DNA of 40,381 nt, taken from contig CAJXRR010000004.1 of NCBI GenBank assembly GCA_913060575.1, positions 1-40,381 on the forward strand, written 5' to 3'. Position numbers and translations under genes: made by a program. The notes below the pieces were generated by a model. The model was not told where the DNA came from. It saw only the letters and a list, made by a program, of their open reading frames with translations, and did no database searches. Origin of the DNA: an uncultured Flavobacterium sp. (GTDB lineage Bacteria > Bacteroidota > Bacteroidia > Flavobacteriales > Flavobacteriaceae). How positions within the stretch are numbered: the stretch's first letter is position 1; each line of letters opens with the position of its first letter. Shown here in pieces: positions 1-8,122 of this stretch.

Positions 1-47
1 GAGATCTAGTACGGTCTCGTGGGCTCGGAGATGTGTATAAGAGACAG
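1..47 (+). other. Illumina Nextera adapter residue, not genomic DNA
   Basis: Bases 1-5 match the end of the P7 flow-cell oligo, 6-13 occupy the 8-base i7 index position (CTAGTACG), 14-28 are the Nextera Read 2 segment (GTCTCGTGGGCTCGG) and 29-47 are the 19-base Tn5 mosaic end (AGATGTGTATAAGAGACAG). The join to genomic sequence is at base 48, in the middle of thyA. This is untrimmed library sequence at a contig end, not an integrated transposon: there is no transposase, no second end and no target duplication. Confidence 0.97.
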
Positions 48-698
48 TTGTTATGGTTTATAAAAGGAGATACGAATGTAAAATACTTACAAGAAAATGG
101 TGTGAGAATATGGAATGAATGGGCTGACGAAAATGGAGATTTAGGACCCGTTTATGGACATCAATGGAGAAATTGGAATAGTGATGATATCGATCAATTA
201 AAGGAAGTGATCACTACTTTAAAAAAGAATCCAAATAGTAGAAGGATGTTGATTTCAGCTTGGAATCCTAGTGTTTTGCCAGATACATCAGTTTCATTTT
301 CTGAAAATGTAGCCAATGGAAAAGCAGCGCTACCTCCTTGTCATGCTTTCTTTCAATTCTATGTTTCTGATGGTAAATTATCTTGTCAGTTGTATCAAAG
401 AAGTGCAGATATCTTTTTAGGTGTTCCATTTAACATCGCTTCTTATGCTTTGTTTACTATGATGATGGCACAAGTATGTGGTTATGAAGCAGGAGAGTTT
501 ATTCATACGTTTGGTGATGCACATATTTATAGCAACCATATAGAACAGTTAGAGTTACAACTTTCTAGAGACATCAGACCTTTACCAACGATGAAAATGA
601 ATCCAAATGTTAAAAGTATTTTTGATTTTACGTTTGAAGATTTTGAGTTAATAAATTACAATCCACACCCACATATTAAAGGAGCTGTAGCAATTTAA
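48..698 (+). CDS. thyA: Thymidylate synthase, 5' end missing
   Basis: ThyA methylates dUMP to dTMP in the cytoplasm using 5,10-methylene-tetrahydrofolate and yields dihydrofolate. The reading frame enters at a segment matching about residue 59 of E. coli ThyA (LLWF.KGDTN), so roughly 58 N-terminal residues, including the folate/phosphate-loop arginine region, lie beyond the contig. The catalytic cysteine is in PPCHAFFQF, followed by [18 protein letters not shown] and the C-terminal [10 protein letters not shown], which reaches the normal end. A short insertion (about residues 84-99 of the track ORF) precedes the catalytic loop compared with E. coli. The ORF track begins at a GTG inside the adapter, so its first five residues (MYKRQ) are artificial. 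folA follows after 9 bases, a classic pair because DHFR recycles the dihydrofolate product. Confidence 0.97.
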   Translation: MLWFIKGDTNVKYLQENGVRIWNEWADENGDLGPVYGHQWRNWNSDDIDQLKEVITTLKKNPNSRRMLISAWNPSVLPDTSVSFSENVANGKAALPPCHAFFQFYVSDGKLSCQLYQRSADIFLGVPFNIASYALFTMMMAQVCGYEAGEFIHTFGDAHIYSNHIEQLELQLSRDIRPLPTMKMNPNVKSIFDFTFEDFELINYNPHPHIKGAVAI

Positions 699-707
699 AA
701 CAATTCT

Positions 708-1196
708 ATGATTACAATAATTGCAGCGATTGGAGCCAATAATGAGCTTGGAAAAAACAATGATTTAATTTGGTATTTACCTGCCGATTTAAAACGTTTC
801 AAAAAAATTACTACTGGTCATACCATAATCATGGGTAGAAATACATTTGAATCTATAGGGAAACCTTTACCTAACAGAAGATCCGTTATTATTACCAGAA
901 ACAAATCGTATCAACAAGAAGGTTGTGATGTTGTTCATAGTTTAGAGCAAGCTATCGCGTTAATAAAGGATGAAGAAGCTGCGTTCATTATAGGAGGTGC
1001 TCAGATTTATAAAGAAACCATAGAGAAGGATTTAGCAGATCAATTAGATATTACGCAAGTTCATCAAGAATTTGACGCAGATGTTTATTTTCCTACGATA
1101 GATAATAAAGTGTGGAAACAAGATACTAAAGAAGATTTTTCTCCTGACGAAAAAAACAAATACAAGTATAGCTTTCTAAAATTTGTCAAGCGTTAA
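708..1196 (+). CDS. folA: Dihydrofolate reductase
   Basis: This enzyme reduces dihydrofolate to tetrahydrofolate with NADPH. At 162 residues it has the usual length of bacterial DHFR. Family landmarks are the N-terminal IIAAIGANNELG loop, the substrate-site LIWYLPADLKRFK, the NADPH-binding GHTIIMGRNTFESIG with LPNRRSVIITR, and the FIIGGAQIYKE segment. It lies 9 bases downstream of thyA on the same strand, so the two are probably cotranscribed and couple dTMP synthesis to folate regeneration. The stop codon overlaps the stop of the convergent lipoprotein gene within the TTAA at 1193-1196. No feature suggests trimethoprim-resistance acquisition; this looks like the native chromosomal copy. Confidence 0.97.
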   Translation: MITIIAAIGANNELGKNNDLIWYLPADLKRFKKITTGHTIIMGRNTFESIGKPLPNRRSVIITRNKSYQQEGCDVVHSLEQAIALIKDEEAAFIIGGAQIYKETIEKDLADQLDITQVHQEFDADVYFPTIDNKVWKQDTKEDFSPDEKNKYKYSFLKFVKR

Positions 1197-1630
1197 CGTA
1201 TCCTGACGAAAGTTCCTGCTTCATTATCTAATCTCATTTTGTATTTCTGTTGAGCAAACTGAAAGTAGTTGAATAGTTTGTAATTAACATCCATTCCATA
1301 GTCAATAGAACTGCTATAATCGATGATGTTTTGATAGATGTCTTGATTATATCTAGTTGGATTTTGAGCCCTAATATTCCAGTTGGTAACATAAATAACA
1401 TTCCAGTTTTCGAGATAATTTTGAGAGTAATAACCAATTGGTCTTGCTTGTGAAGCTAGATAATTATTAAAACCAATATCAAAGATAATTACCTCGTATT
1501 CTAAACTATCATTAGCAATAACAACGGGTTCTTCTTTTTTTGTTTGTGAATTTTTTAAAGATGATGAGCCACAAGCATACATCATAACACTCAAAACTAA
1601 TATTCCAATTATTTTAGGTAGATGTCTCAT
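1193..1630 (-). CDS. Small lipoprotein, DUF6146-like
   Basis: This 145-residue protein starts at the ATG at 1630 rather than the TTG used by the ORF track. The N-terminus is a lipoprotein signal (hydrophobic stretch then MYACGSS, with the lipidated cysteine). The mature part is rich in Asn and Tyr, with NYLASQARPIGYYSQ and repeated NWN..YVTNWN, and ends in KMRLDNEAGTFVRIR. From memory this resembles the Bacteroidota family DUF6146, whose function is unknown; I could not verify that. It is convergent with folA and divergent from the M24 peptidase gene, with 116 bases to the latter. It is probably anchored in a periplasmic or outer-membrane leaflet. Confidence 0.8.
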   Translation of the reverse strand: MRHLPKIIGILVLSVMMYACGSSSLKNSQTKKEEPVVIANDSLEYEVIIFDIGFNNYLASQARPIGYYSQNYLENWNVIYVTNWNIRAQNPTRYNQDIYQNIIDYSSSIDYGMDVNYKLFNYFQFAQQKYKMRLDNEAGTFVRIR

Positions 1631-1746
1631 AATCAAGTTTTTTATTCTTAGTTAAAGTTGCAATAATTATTCCACACAAGAATGTTTTTATGAAATTTTA
1701 ACTTTCTAGTTCTAACAAGTATCTTTATAGAAAATTAACCAACCTT

Positions 1747-3066
1747 ATGAGAGTATTATTTTTACTTCTTCTTTTCTTCTTTACACAAATTAATTTTGCT
1801 CAAATTTTATCAGAAAAAGATAGGGCAACTTTAAAAGATGAATTATTAGAAGATCGTTTTCAAAACTTACTGCCACAATTAATGGATGATGCAAATCTAG
1901 ACATGTGGTTATTAATTTCTAGAGAATACAACGAAGATCCAGTATTAAAAACCATGTTACCATCAACATGGTTAAATGCAAGAAGAAGAACCATCATTGT
2001 TTTCTACAGAAACAAAGAAAAGCAAACGATTGAGCGTTTGGCAGTTGCTAGATATGATATTGGCAAGAGTATAAAATCAGCATGGAATAAAGAAAAAGAA
2101 CCCAATCAGTGGAAAGCTTTATCCGATATTATAGCCGAACGAAATCCGAAAAAAATAGGAGTTAATTATTCGAAGCATTTCCCTTTAGCAGATGGTTTGG
2201 TGAAGACAGATTATGAAGAATTAACACAAAATTTACCAGATTCATTGACCTCTAAATTAGTTTCTGCAGAAAAATTAGCGGTAGCTTGGATTGAAACAAG
2301 AACCGAAAAAGAAATTCAACTTTTTGAAAAGCTAGTGAAAATCACCCATGATATTATTGATGAAGCATTTTCAAATAAAGTTATCACGCCTGGAGAAACA
2401 ACTACAGATGATGTTGTATGGTGGATGCGTCAAAAAGTAACCGATTTAGGTTTAGAAACATGGTTTCATCCTACGGTTGATATTCAACGAAATAAAGAAG
2501 CTTTAAAATCTCACATAGAATCTTTTTCTAAGTCTAAAGAAGATAAAGCGATTCAAAAAGGAGATTTGTTGCATTGCGATTTTGGAATTACCTATATTGG
2601 ATTAAATACAGATTGTCAGCAACACGCCTATGTATTAAAAGACGATGAAAGTAAAGTGCCTCAATATTTGGTAAATGCTTTTAAAAAGGGAAATCAATTA
2701 CAAGATATTTTGACAAAGAATATGAAAGAAGGTAGTACTGGAAATGAAATTCTGTTAAGCTCACTTACAGAAGCAAAACAAAACGGATTAAGACCTTCAA
2801 TTTACACACATCCACTCGGAAAATATGGACATAGTGCCGGAACTACCATAGGAATGTGGGATTCACAAGAAGGCGTTCCGGTTCGTGGCGATTATCCTTT
2901 ACACAAAAATACAGCATACGCAATTGAATTAAATGTAACTGTTAATATTCCAGAATGGCAAAAAGATATTCGAATTATGTTAGAAGAAGCGGGTTTATTT
3001 GGAGGCAATGTCTTTAGATATGTGAACGAAAGACAAACAGCAATCAAACCCATAAAAACCAATTAA
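1747..3066 (+). CDS. Secreted M24 family metallopeptidase (Xaa-Pro aminopeptidase-like)
   Basis: The protein has 439 residues. An N-terminal signal peptide (hydrophobic LLLLFFF run ending FAQ) predicts export. The C-terminal half has the pita-bread fold signatures of M24 peptidases. All five expected metal ligands are visible: Asp278 (HCDFGI), Asp289 (LNTDCQQ), His362 (KYGHSAG), Glu394 (AIELNV) and a Glu at about 413 (MLEEAG). This favours an active dinuclear metallopeptidase that removes N-terminal residues ahead of proline, although creatinase-type relatives share the fold and the exact substrate cannot be read. The next gene starts inside its stop codon (TAATG), so the two are translationally coupled. 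Other peptidases in the window (DPP III, M20) suggest a peptide-scavenging lifestyle. Confidence 0.9.
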   Translation: MRVLFLLLLFFFTQINFAQILSEKDRATLKDELLEDRFQNLLPQLMDDANLDMWLLISREYNEDPVLKTMLPSTWLNARRRTIIVFYRNKEKQTIERLAVARYDIGKSIKSAWNKEKEPNQWKALSDIIAERNPKKIGVNYSKHFPLADGLVKTDYEELTQNLPDSLTSKLVSAEKLAVAWIETRTEKEIQLFEKLVKITHDIIDEAFSNKVITPGETTTDDVVWWMRQKVTDLGLETWFHPTVDIQRNKEALKSHIESFSKSKEDKAIQKGDLLHCDFGITYIGLNTDCQQHAYVLKDDESKVPQYLVNAFKKGNQLQDILTKNMKEGSTGNEILLSSLTEAKQNGLRPSIYTHPLGKYGHSAGTTIGMWDSQEGVPVRGDYPLHKNTAYAIELNVTVNIPEWQKDIRIMLEEAGLFGGNVFRYVNERQTAIKPIKTN

Positions 3067-3827
3067 TGTTTGGGATTCCTAAAACTGATTTTCTAAAGAT
3101 TCTAAGCGTTTTTGTCCGTAGAATAGGATTGTTGTTCCTATTTGTAATTGCTTTGTATTTTGATGGAACTCACTTCGCATCCATTTTTCCAGATGCACAA
3201 TTATTAACCAATGCTTTTATGTTTTTGGCGTTTGGAATTCTCTATTATCGTTCTGTAAAAAGAACCCGAGAATTGATGATCTACGGAGTTCTTATTGGTT
3301 TTGCAGGGGAGTATTTATTTTCTATAGTTTTGGATATGTACACCTATCGATTGGGAAATTTACCATGGTACATACCTTTTGGTCATGGTGCAGTATACGC
3401 AAGAACACACATGTTTGCTAAAGCTTCCATTACTAGAAAATATGCGAAGCAAATCAATACATTATTTTATATAATCATATCAATTTTCGCACTGATTTAT
3501 CTCATTGCTTTTCATGATATTTTTGGATTTATAATGACTTTAGGTGTCTTTGGAATGTTAGTGATAAGACCCAAAGATCGATTGTTTTTTCTAACTATGT
3601 ATGTTGTTGTGGCAGTTTTGGAGATAGGAGGAACGGCATACTCAACATGGTCTTGGCCAAGTACAGCTTTTGGGGTTTTTGACTTTCTGCCAAGTAACAA
3701 TCCGCCTAGTGGAATTAGCTTATTTTATTTCTTGCTAGATGTAAGTTGCTTTATGATTTATATTATCATCAACAGGAAAACTTGGAAGCGATTTAAAAGT
3801 ATCAAAAGACTACAAAAACCAAATTAA
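3066..3827 (+). CDS. Multi-pass membrane protein of unknown function
   Basis: I do not recognise a characterised family. The 253-residue protein has about seven hydrophobic segments: around residues 18-31, 45-58, 70-85, 130-147, 150-162, 170-186 and 215-234. It has a basic C-terminus (RKTWKRFKSIKRLQK). Conserved-looking polar spots between helices (LPWYIPFGHGAVYAR and WSWPSTAFGVFDFLPSNNPPSG) might be functional loops. The ATG overlaps the stop codon of the upstream M24 gene by one base, which indicates coupled expression. The dpp3-like gene starts 53 bases after its end. Confidence 0.85.
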   Translation: MFGIPKTDFLKILSVFVRRIGLLFLFVIALYFDGTHFASIFPDAQLLTNAFMFLAFGILYYRSVKRTRELMIYGVLIGFAGEYLFSIVLDMYTYRLGNLPWYIPFGHGAVYARTHMFAKASITRKYAKQINTLFYIIISIFALIYLIAFHDIFGFIMTLGVFGMLVIRPKDRLFFLTMYVVVAVLEIGGTAYSTWSWPSTAFGVFDFLPSNNPPSGISLFYFLLDVSCFMIYIIINRKTWKRFKSIKRLQKPN

Positions 3828-3880
3828 CAATACATTTATAAATTTGTACATTTATCAACCAAAATCAAAATAACTTAAAG

Positions 3881-5908
3881 ATGAAATTAAAACAGCTAGT
3901 CTATCTATTTATAGTAAGCGGAATCTTACTTTCTTGTTCTGAGGAGAAAAAAGAAACTGAATTTAGTCATTTTGTAGAACAGTTTGCAGACGTAAAAGTA
4001 CTTCGCTATAAAATCCCTGGATTTGAAGAGTTAACATTGAAAGAAAAACAATTGGTCTTTTATTTAAACCAAGCAGGATTAGCAGGTAGAGATATCATGT
4101 GGGATCAAAATTACAAACACAATTTGGTCATTAGAGAAGCTTTAGAAAATATTAATCTTAATTATACTGGGGATAAAACTACCGATGATTATAAAGCTTT
4201 TAAAGTCTATTTAAAAAGAGTTTGGTTTTCAAACGGAATTCATCATCATTATTCAAACGATAAGTTAAAACCTGAATTTTCACGCTCTTATTTTGAAAAT
4301 GAATTATTAAAAAAATCAAATACAAGTTTATCACCTGAGGTTATTGAAGTATTATTTAATGATGCTGATAATAAAAAAGTAAACAAGAAAGAAGGAGTTG
4401 ATAATATACTTTCTTCAGCTATTAATTTCTATGGATCTGACATTACAGATAAAGAGGTTGCTGATTTTTATAAAACTGCCTATAAAGGACCAGAAGGAAT
4501 GCCAATTGAAGCAGGGCTAAACTCTAAATTAGTAAGAGAAAATGGCGTTTTAGTTGAAAAAGTATGGAAATCTGGCGGAATGTACGGAGCAGCAATTGAT
4601 CAAATTATTAGTTGGTTAGAAAAAGCACAGGGAGTTGCCGAAAATGAGAAACAAGCTAAGGCATTAGGTTTATTAATAGAATATTATAAAACAGGTAGCT
4701 TAGATGTTTGGGATCAATATTGTATTGCTTGGGCAACTTCTACCGAAGGAAATATTGATTGGATTAATGGTTTTATAGAAGTTTATAACGATCCAAAAGG
4801 ATATAGAGGTTCTTATGAAACTATTGTAGAGATTAAAGATTTTGACATGTCTCGTAAAATGACAGTTTTATCGGACAATGCACAATGGTTTGAAGACAAT
4901 TCGCCTTTAGATCCATCTCATAAAAAAGATACTGTAGTAGGTGTTTCATACAAAACAGTTAATGTTGCTGGTGAAGCAGGAGACGCATCGCCAAGTACAC
5001 CAATTGGAGTAAACTTACCAAACAATAACTGGATTCGTCAACAACACGGTTCAAAGTCTGTTTCTTTAGGAAATATTACAGGAGCCTATAACAATGCTGG
5101 CGGAACAGGAAGATTGGTTGAATTCGCTTTTAATGAAGAAGAAATTAGATTAGAAAAAAAATACGGTCAAATAGCTGATAAATTGCATACTGCTTTGCAT
5201 GAAGTAGTTGGACATGCTTCTGGTATTATCAACGAAGGAATTGGTCAGCCAAAAGAAACCTTACAAAACTATGCTTCTACCATGGAAGAAGGGAGAGCTG
5301 ATTTAGTTGGATTGTATTATTTAATGGATCCAAAATTACAAGAACTAGGATTGACTGATAATTGGGAAGAACTTGGAAAAGCTGCGTATGATGGTTATAT
5401 CAGAAACGGATTGGTTACTCAACTAATTAGAATAGAATTAGGGAATGACTTAGAAGAAGATCATATGGTAAATCGTCAATGGGTTTCTGCTTGGGCTTTT
5501 GAGCAAGGTAAAAAAGACAATGTGATAGAAAAAGTTTCAAAAGAGTATAAAACCTACTTTAAGATTAACGACTATATGAAGTTGCGTGAAATCTTTGGTC
5601 GCTTATTAAAAGAAGCGCAACGTATAAAGTCTGAAGGAGATTTTGAAGCTGCCAAAGCTTTGGTAGAAGGTTATGGTGTTAAGATTGATCAAGAGTTACA
5701 CAAAGAAGTTTTAGAACGTAATAAGCAGTTTACTTCTGCGCCTTATAGTGGTTTTGTTAATCCTGTACTTACTGAAGTTTTAGATGCTGATAAAAACGTG
5801 ATAGACATTAGCGTTAATCAACCTAAAGGTTTTGAAGAACAAATGTTGTTCTATTCTAAGAACTACGGTTTTTTAAGACCAAAAAACACAACTAATATTA
5901 AACTATAG
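3881..5908 (+). CDS. Dipeptidyl-peptidase III family (M49) lipoprotein
   Basis: M49 enzymes are zinc exopeptidases that release dipeptides from the N-terminus of short peptides. The 675-residue length matches the Bacteroides DPP III described in the literature, as I recall it. The zinc site is HEVVGH at residues 440-445 (six-residue HExxGH, diagnostic of M49), with the second motif EEGRAD at 469-474 supplying the glutamate ligand. The N-terminus is a lipoprotein signal with LLSCSEEKKE, so the enzyme should be membrane-anchored outside the cytoplasm, unlike the cytosolic eukaryotic enzymes. A -7-like TAAATTTG lies at 3839-3846, giving a leader of about 30 bases. A strong terminator follows at 5927-5960, so it is probably a single transcription unit or the end of the 1747-5908 run. 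Confidence 0.95.
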   Translation: MKLKQLVYLFIVSGILLSCSEEKKETEFSHFVEQFADVKVLRYKIPGFEELTLKEKQLVFYLNQAGLAGRDIMWDQNYKHNLVIREALENINLNYTGDKTTDDYKAFKVYLKRVWFSNGIHHHYSNDKLKPEFSRSYFENELLKKSNTSLSPEVIEVLFNDADNKKVNKKEGVDNILSSAINFYGSDITDKEVADFYKTAYKGPEGMPIEAGLNSKLVRENGVLVEKVWKSGGMYGAAIDQIISWLEKAQGVAENEKQAKALGLLIEYYKTGSLDVWDQYCIAWATSTEGNIDWINGFIEVYNDPKGYRGSYETIVEIKDFDMSRKMTVLSDNAQWFEDNSPLDPSHKKDTVVGVSYKTVNVAGEAGDASPSTPIGVNLPNNNWIRQQHGSKSVSLGNITGAYNNAGGTGRLVEFAFNEEEIRLEKKYGQIADKLHTALHEVVGHASGIINEGIGQPKETLQNYASTMEEGRADLVGLYYLMDPKLQELGLTDNWEELGKAAYDGYIRNGLVTQLIRIELGNDLEEDHMVNRQWVSAWAFEQGKKDNVIEKVSKEYKTYFKINDYMKLREIFGRLLKEAQRIKSEGDFEAAKALVEGYGVKIDQELHKEVLERNKQFTSAPYSGFVNPVLTEVLDADKNVIDISVNQPKGFEEQMLFYSKNYGFLRPKNTTNIKL

Positions 5909-5926
5909 TTGTCAATAATAGTAGCT

Positions 5927-5964
5927 TAAAGAGGTTTTTGTGAAAACAGAAACCTCTTTATTTT
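5927..5964 (+). terminator. Intrinsic terminator after the DPP III gene
   Basis: TAAAGAGGTTT (5927-5937) pairs perfectly with AAACCTCTTTA (5950-5960). Inner pairs, including one G.U, extend the stem to a GAAA tetraloop at 5942-5945. TTTT follows. It lies 18 bases after the stop codon of the DPP III gene. Confidence 0.88.
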
Positions 5965-5988
5965 CATAGAATTTAAGTGTTAGTCCTA

Positions 5989-6921
5989 ATGATTAAAAAG
6001 GTAAAAGATCCAGGGTTTGGATATCAATCTTCAAAGAATGCCAAAAAAATCATCAATCAAGATGGTACTTCTAATGTAACTCATGTTAATCGAACAAGAA
6101 ATTGGAACGATCTTTATTCACATTTGATTGACATTTCATGGACACGATTTTTCTTTTTTGTAATTCTCGTGTATACCAGTATTAATATTCTTTTTGCTGT
6201 TATTTACAATCTCATCGGAATTGAGCAAATAACTCCCTCAACAGGAAATGTTTTAAGAGATTTATTAAATGGTTTTTTCTTTAGTGCTCAAACAATCACT
6301 ACGGTTGGTTATGGCGGTATCGCACCCCAAGGATTAATAGCCAATATTATTGCTTCTTTTCAGGCGATGATAGGGTTGTTAGGTTTTTCATTTATCACAG
6401 GTTTATTGTACGGAAGATTTTCTAAACCAAAGGCTGCGATAAAATTCAGTAAAAATATTATTGTAAGAGATTTTAAAGACAATCGAGCGTTGATGTTTCG
6501 TTTGATGAATAGTAGAAAAAACATGATGATAGAGCCTCAAATAACAGTCACTTTGTCAATCACAGAACCTAATAAAAAAGGTGATAATTTCAAAAGAAAT
6601 TTCTATCAACTAAAATTAGAGCGCGATAAAATTATGTATTTGCCAACTATGTGGACAGTTGTGCACCAATTGGATGAAAAAAGCCCTTTAACAAAGTATT
6701 CAAATAAAGAATTAAAAGAATTAGATGCAGAAATGTATATTCTATTGCAATATCATGATGAAGCTTTTTCGCAAAAACTCTTCAAAATATATTCATATCA
6801 ATTTGAGGAACTAGAAGTAGATGTTCAGTTTGAAAGTTCGTTTTCTTTTGATGAAGATGGCTATACCTTATTAGATCATAATAAATTAGATCTATTAAAA
6901 CCTATAGATTACAGCAAGTAA
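5989..6921 (+). CDS. Inward-rectifier-type potassium channel (KirBac-like)
   Basis: From the ATG at 5989 the protein has 310 residues; the ORF track uses a GTG four codons earlier. The pattern is that of a bacterial Kir channel: an amphipathic slide-helix region around residues 40-50, outer helix about 53-75, pore helix and selectivity filter TVGYG at 105-109, inner helix about 115-140, then YGRFSKPKAAIKFS leading into a cytoplasmic Ig-like C-terminal domain to residue 310. TVGYG is the canonical K+ filter. It is probably tetrameric in the inner membrane and gated by ligands or lipids. It follows the dpp3 terminator and so probably has its own promoter. Its 3' end overlaps the convergent small membrane protein gene by 13 bases. 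Confidence 0.93.
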   Translation: MIKKVKDPGFGYQSSKNAKKIINQDGTSNVTHVNRTRNWNDLYSHLIDISWTRFFFFVILVYTSINILFAVIYNLIGIEQITPSTGNVLRDLLNGFFFSAQTITTVGYGGIAPQGLIANIIASFQAMIGLLGFSFITGLLYGRFSKPKAAIKFSKNIIVRDFKDNRALMFRLMNSRKNMMIEPQITVTLSITEPNKKGDNFKRNFYQLKLERDKIMYLPTMWTVVHQLDEKSPLTKYSNKELKELDAEMYILLQYHDEAFSQKLFKIYSYQFEELEVDVQFESSFSFDEDGYTLLDHNKLDLLKPIDYSK

Positions 6922-7106
6922 GCGGTCATAAAACGTAAAGCAACAAAAATAATAATTGCTAAAGTTCCATAAATGGCAACTTTTTTAGCCGCATTTTTAT
7001 AATATGCTTCGTGGTTTTTTGCATCTTTTTTATAAGAAATGACCATAAAAATTATAAAAGCGATGATAAAAATAACTGCAAAAATGATTCTTCCAGTAGT
7101 AAACAT
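6909..7106 (-). CDS. Small two-helix membrane protein
   Basis: This is a 65-residue ORF with two hydrophobic helices (about residues 5-24 and 44-61) separated by a charged loop (YKKDAKNHEAYYKNAAKK). I do not recognise a named family. It looks genuine: the hydrophobicity is well organised, a TAATTTTG matching the Bacteroidota -7 consensus lies on its strand at 7130-7123 with a leader of about 15 bases, and no better ORF occupies the region. It is convergent with and slightly overlaps the Kir channel gene. The function is unknown. Confidence 0.7.
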   Translation of the reverse strand: MFTTGRIIFAVIFIIAFIIFMVISYKKDAKNHEAYYKNAAKKVAIYGTLAIIIFVALRFMTAYLL

Positions 7107-7223
7107 AAAATTGTATTTTTAGCAAAATTACGAATTAAACAAACAATATATAATTAATAGCAGATGAAACTTCCATAACAATTAACCAATACCGAACTGA
7201 TAATTATATGGAAGCTATATTGC

Positions 7224-7247
7224 TGTGCTGAGCTTAGTCGAAGCATG
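7224..7247 (+). repeat. Intergenic palindromic repeat, GAGC..GTCGA core (copy 1)
   Basis: The core GAGCTTAGTCGA (7230-7241) is flanked by imperfectly complementary arms (GTGCT / AGCAT, one G.U). It lies in the 170-base gap between the small membrane protein gene and the MazG-like gene. It shares its core with copies near 12517, 29119, 29164 and 34290. Confidence 0.65.
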
Positions 7248-7276
7248 ACCAATTAAAAACAATAAGACATAAACAC

Positions 7277-7663
7277 ATGAAAAAATATACAGATGCTGTT
7301 CATCAATTTCATACAGCTTTTAAATTGGGAATTAAAAACGAACCAACTGCCAATATTGGAGAAAAAAGAAACTTACTACGTTTCAATTTAATGAAAGAAG
7401 AAAATGAAGAATATTTTGAAGCAGCAAATAATAATGATTTAGTAGAGGTGGCAGATGCCTTAGGTGATATGCTGTATATTTTGGCAGGAACTATTATTGA
7501 ACATGGAATGCAATATAAAATTGAAGAGGTTTTTGATGAAATTCAGCGAAGTAATATGAGTAAGTTAGGAGAAGACAATAAGCCTATTTACCGAGAAGAT
7601 GGTAAGGTTTTAAAAGGCCCCAATTATTTTAAACCAAATATTAAAGATATATTAGATCATTAA
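7277..7663 (+). CDS. MazG-like nucleoside triphosphate pyrophosphohydrolase
   Basis: This 128-residue all-alpha protein has the metal-binding pattern of MazG/dUTPase-like pyrophosphohydrolases. A first helix carries KEENEEYFEA (about residues 40-49) and a second VEVADALGDMLYI (about 56-68), giving the E-E-x-x-E and E-x-x-D ligand sets. Such enzymes hydrolyse NTPs or dNTPs to monophosphate and pyrophosphate, often as a house-cleaning step. The C-terminal half (SNMSKLGEDNKPIYREDGKVLKGPNYFKP) matches a common single-domain bacterial version. The substrate cannot be read from sequence. The next gene begins 10 bases downstream, so it may head a three-gene unit with the two paralogous membrane proteins. 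Confidence 0.9.
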   Translation: MKKYTDAVHQFHTAFKLGIKNEPTANIGEKRNLLRFNLMKEENEEYFEAANNNDLVEVADALGDMLYILAGTIIEHGMQYKIEEVFDEIQRSNMSKLGEDNKPIYREDGKVLKGPNYFKPNIKDILDH

Positions 7664-7673
7664 AATTGTTACA

Positions 7674-8120
7674 GTGAGTAAAAGTAGGCGTAAAAAATCA
7701 TCAAAAAGAAGTTCTCAGAGAAAACGCAAAGTTTTGTCTAAAGGTTTTGGTTGGACACGCTTTTTTTTGGTCCCTGTTTTTTTAGTGCTCATAGCTAATT
7801 TAATTTTATTTACAAATGAAGCTTTGGTAAGTTTTTTCTTGCTCTTTTTTGTAGCTACTTTATTCTATTTAATTGGTAGATATCGAAGAATGGAATTTGA
7901 TCATGACAACCTATATATCTTGTACGGTACCGATGAAAAAGTGATTCATTTTTCTTCTATTGTAAGTATTAAAAGAAGTAGAGCTGATAAGAAGAAACAT
8001 CATTGGAAAGTAACTTATCTAGATAAGTTTTCTTACAAGAATTCTTACAGATATAAGTCTCATACTAACACTGAATTTCAAAGAAGAGTAAAAAAAGTTA
8101 ATCCAGAAGTGTATTTTTAA
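7674..8120 (+). CDS. Membrane protein with basic N-terminus, first of a tandem paralogue pair
   Basis: This 148-residue protein starts at GTG. Residues 1-26 are highly basic (KSRRKKSSKRSSQRKRK), then come two adjacent hydrophobic helices (about 31-50 and 52-67) and a cytoplasmic-looking domain opening with RYRRMEFDHDNLYILYG and continuing HFSSIVSIKRS. That C-terminal pattern recalls bacterial PH-like domains that follow two transmembrane helices, but I cannot name the family. The next gene encodes a clear paralogue two bases downstream. No catalytic motif is visible. It may be a regulatory or assembly component at the membrane. Confidence 0.8.
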   Translation: MSKSRRKKSSKRSSQRKRKVLSKGFGWTRFFLVPVFLVLIANLILFTNEALVSFFLLFFVATLFYLIGRYRRMEFDHDNLYILYGTDEKVIHFSSIVSIKRSRADKKKHHWKVTYLDKFSYKNSYRYKSHTNTEFQRRVKKVNPEVYF

Positions 8121-8122
8121 AG

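Noticed and set aside
29-47. Tn5/IS50-like mosaic end suggesting a transposon inserted in thyA
   Set aside because: It is joined to the Nextera Read 2 segment and an index at the extreme contig end, so it is library adapter rather than a mobile element.
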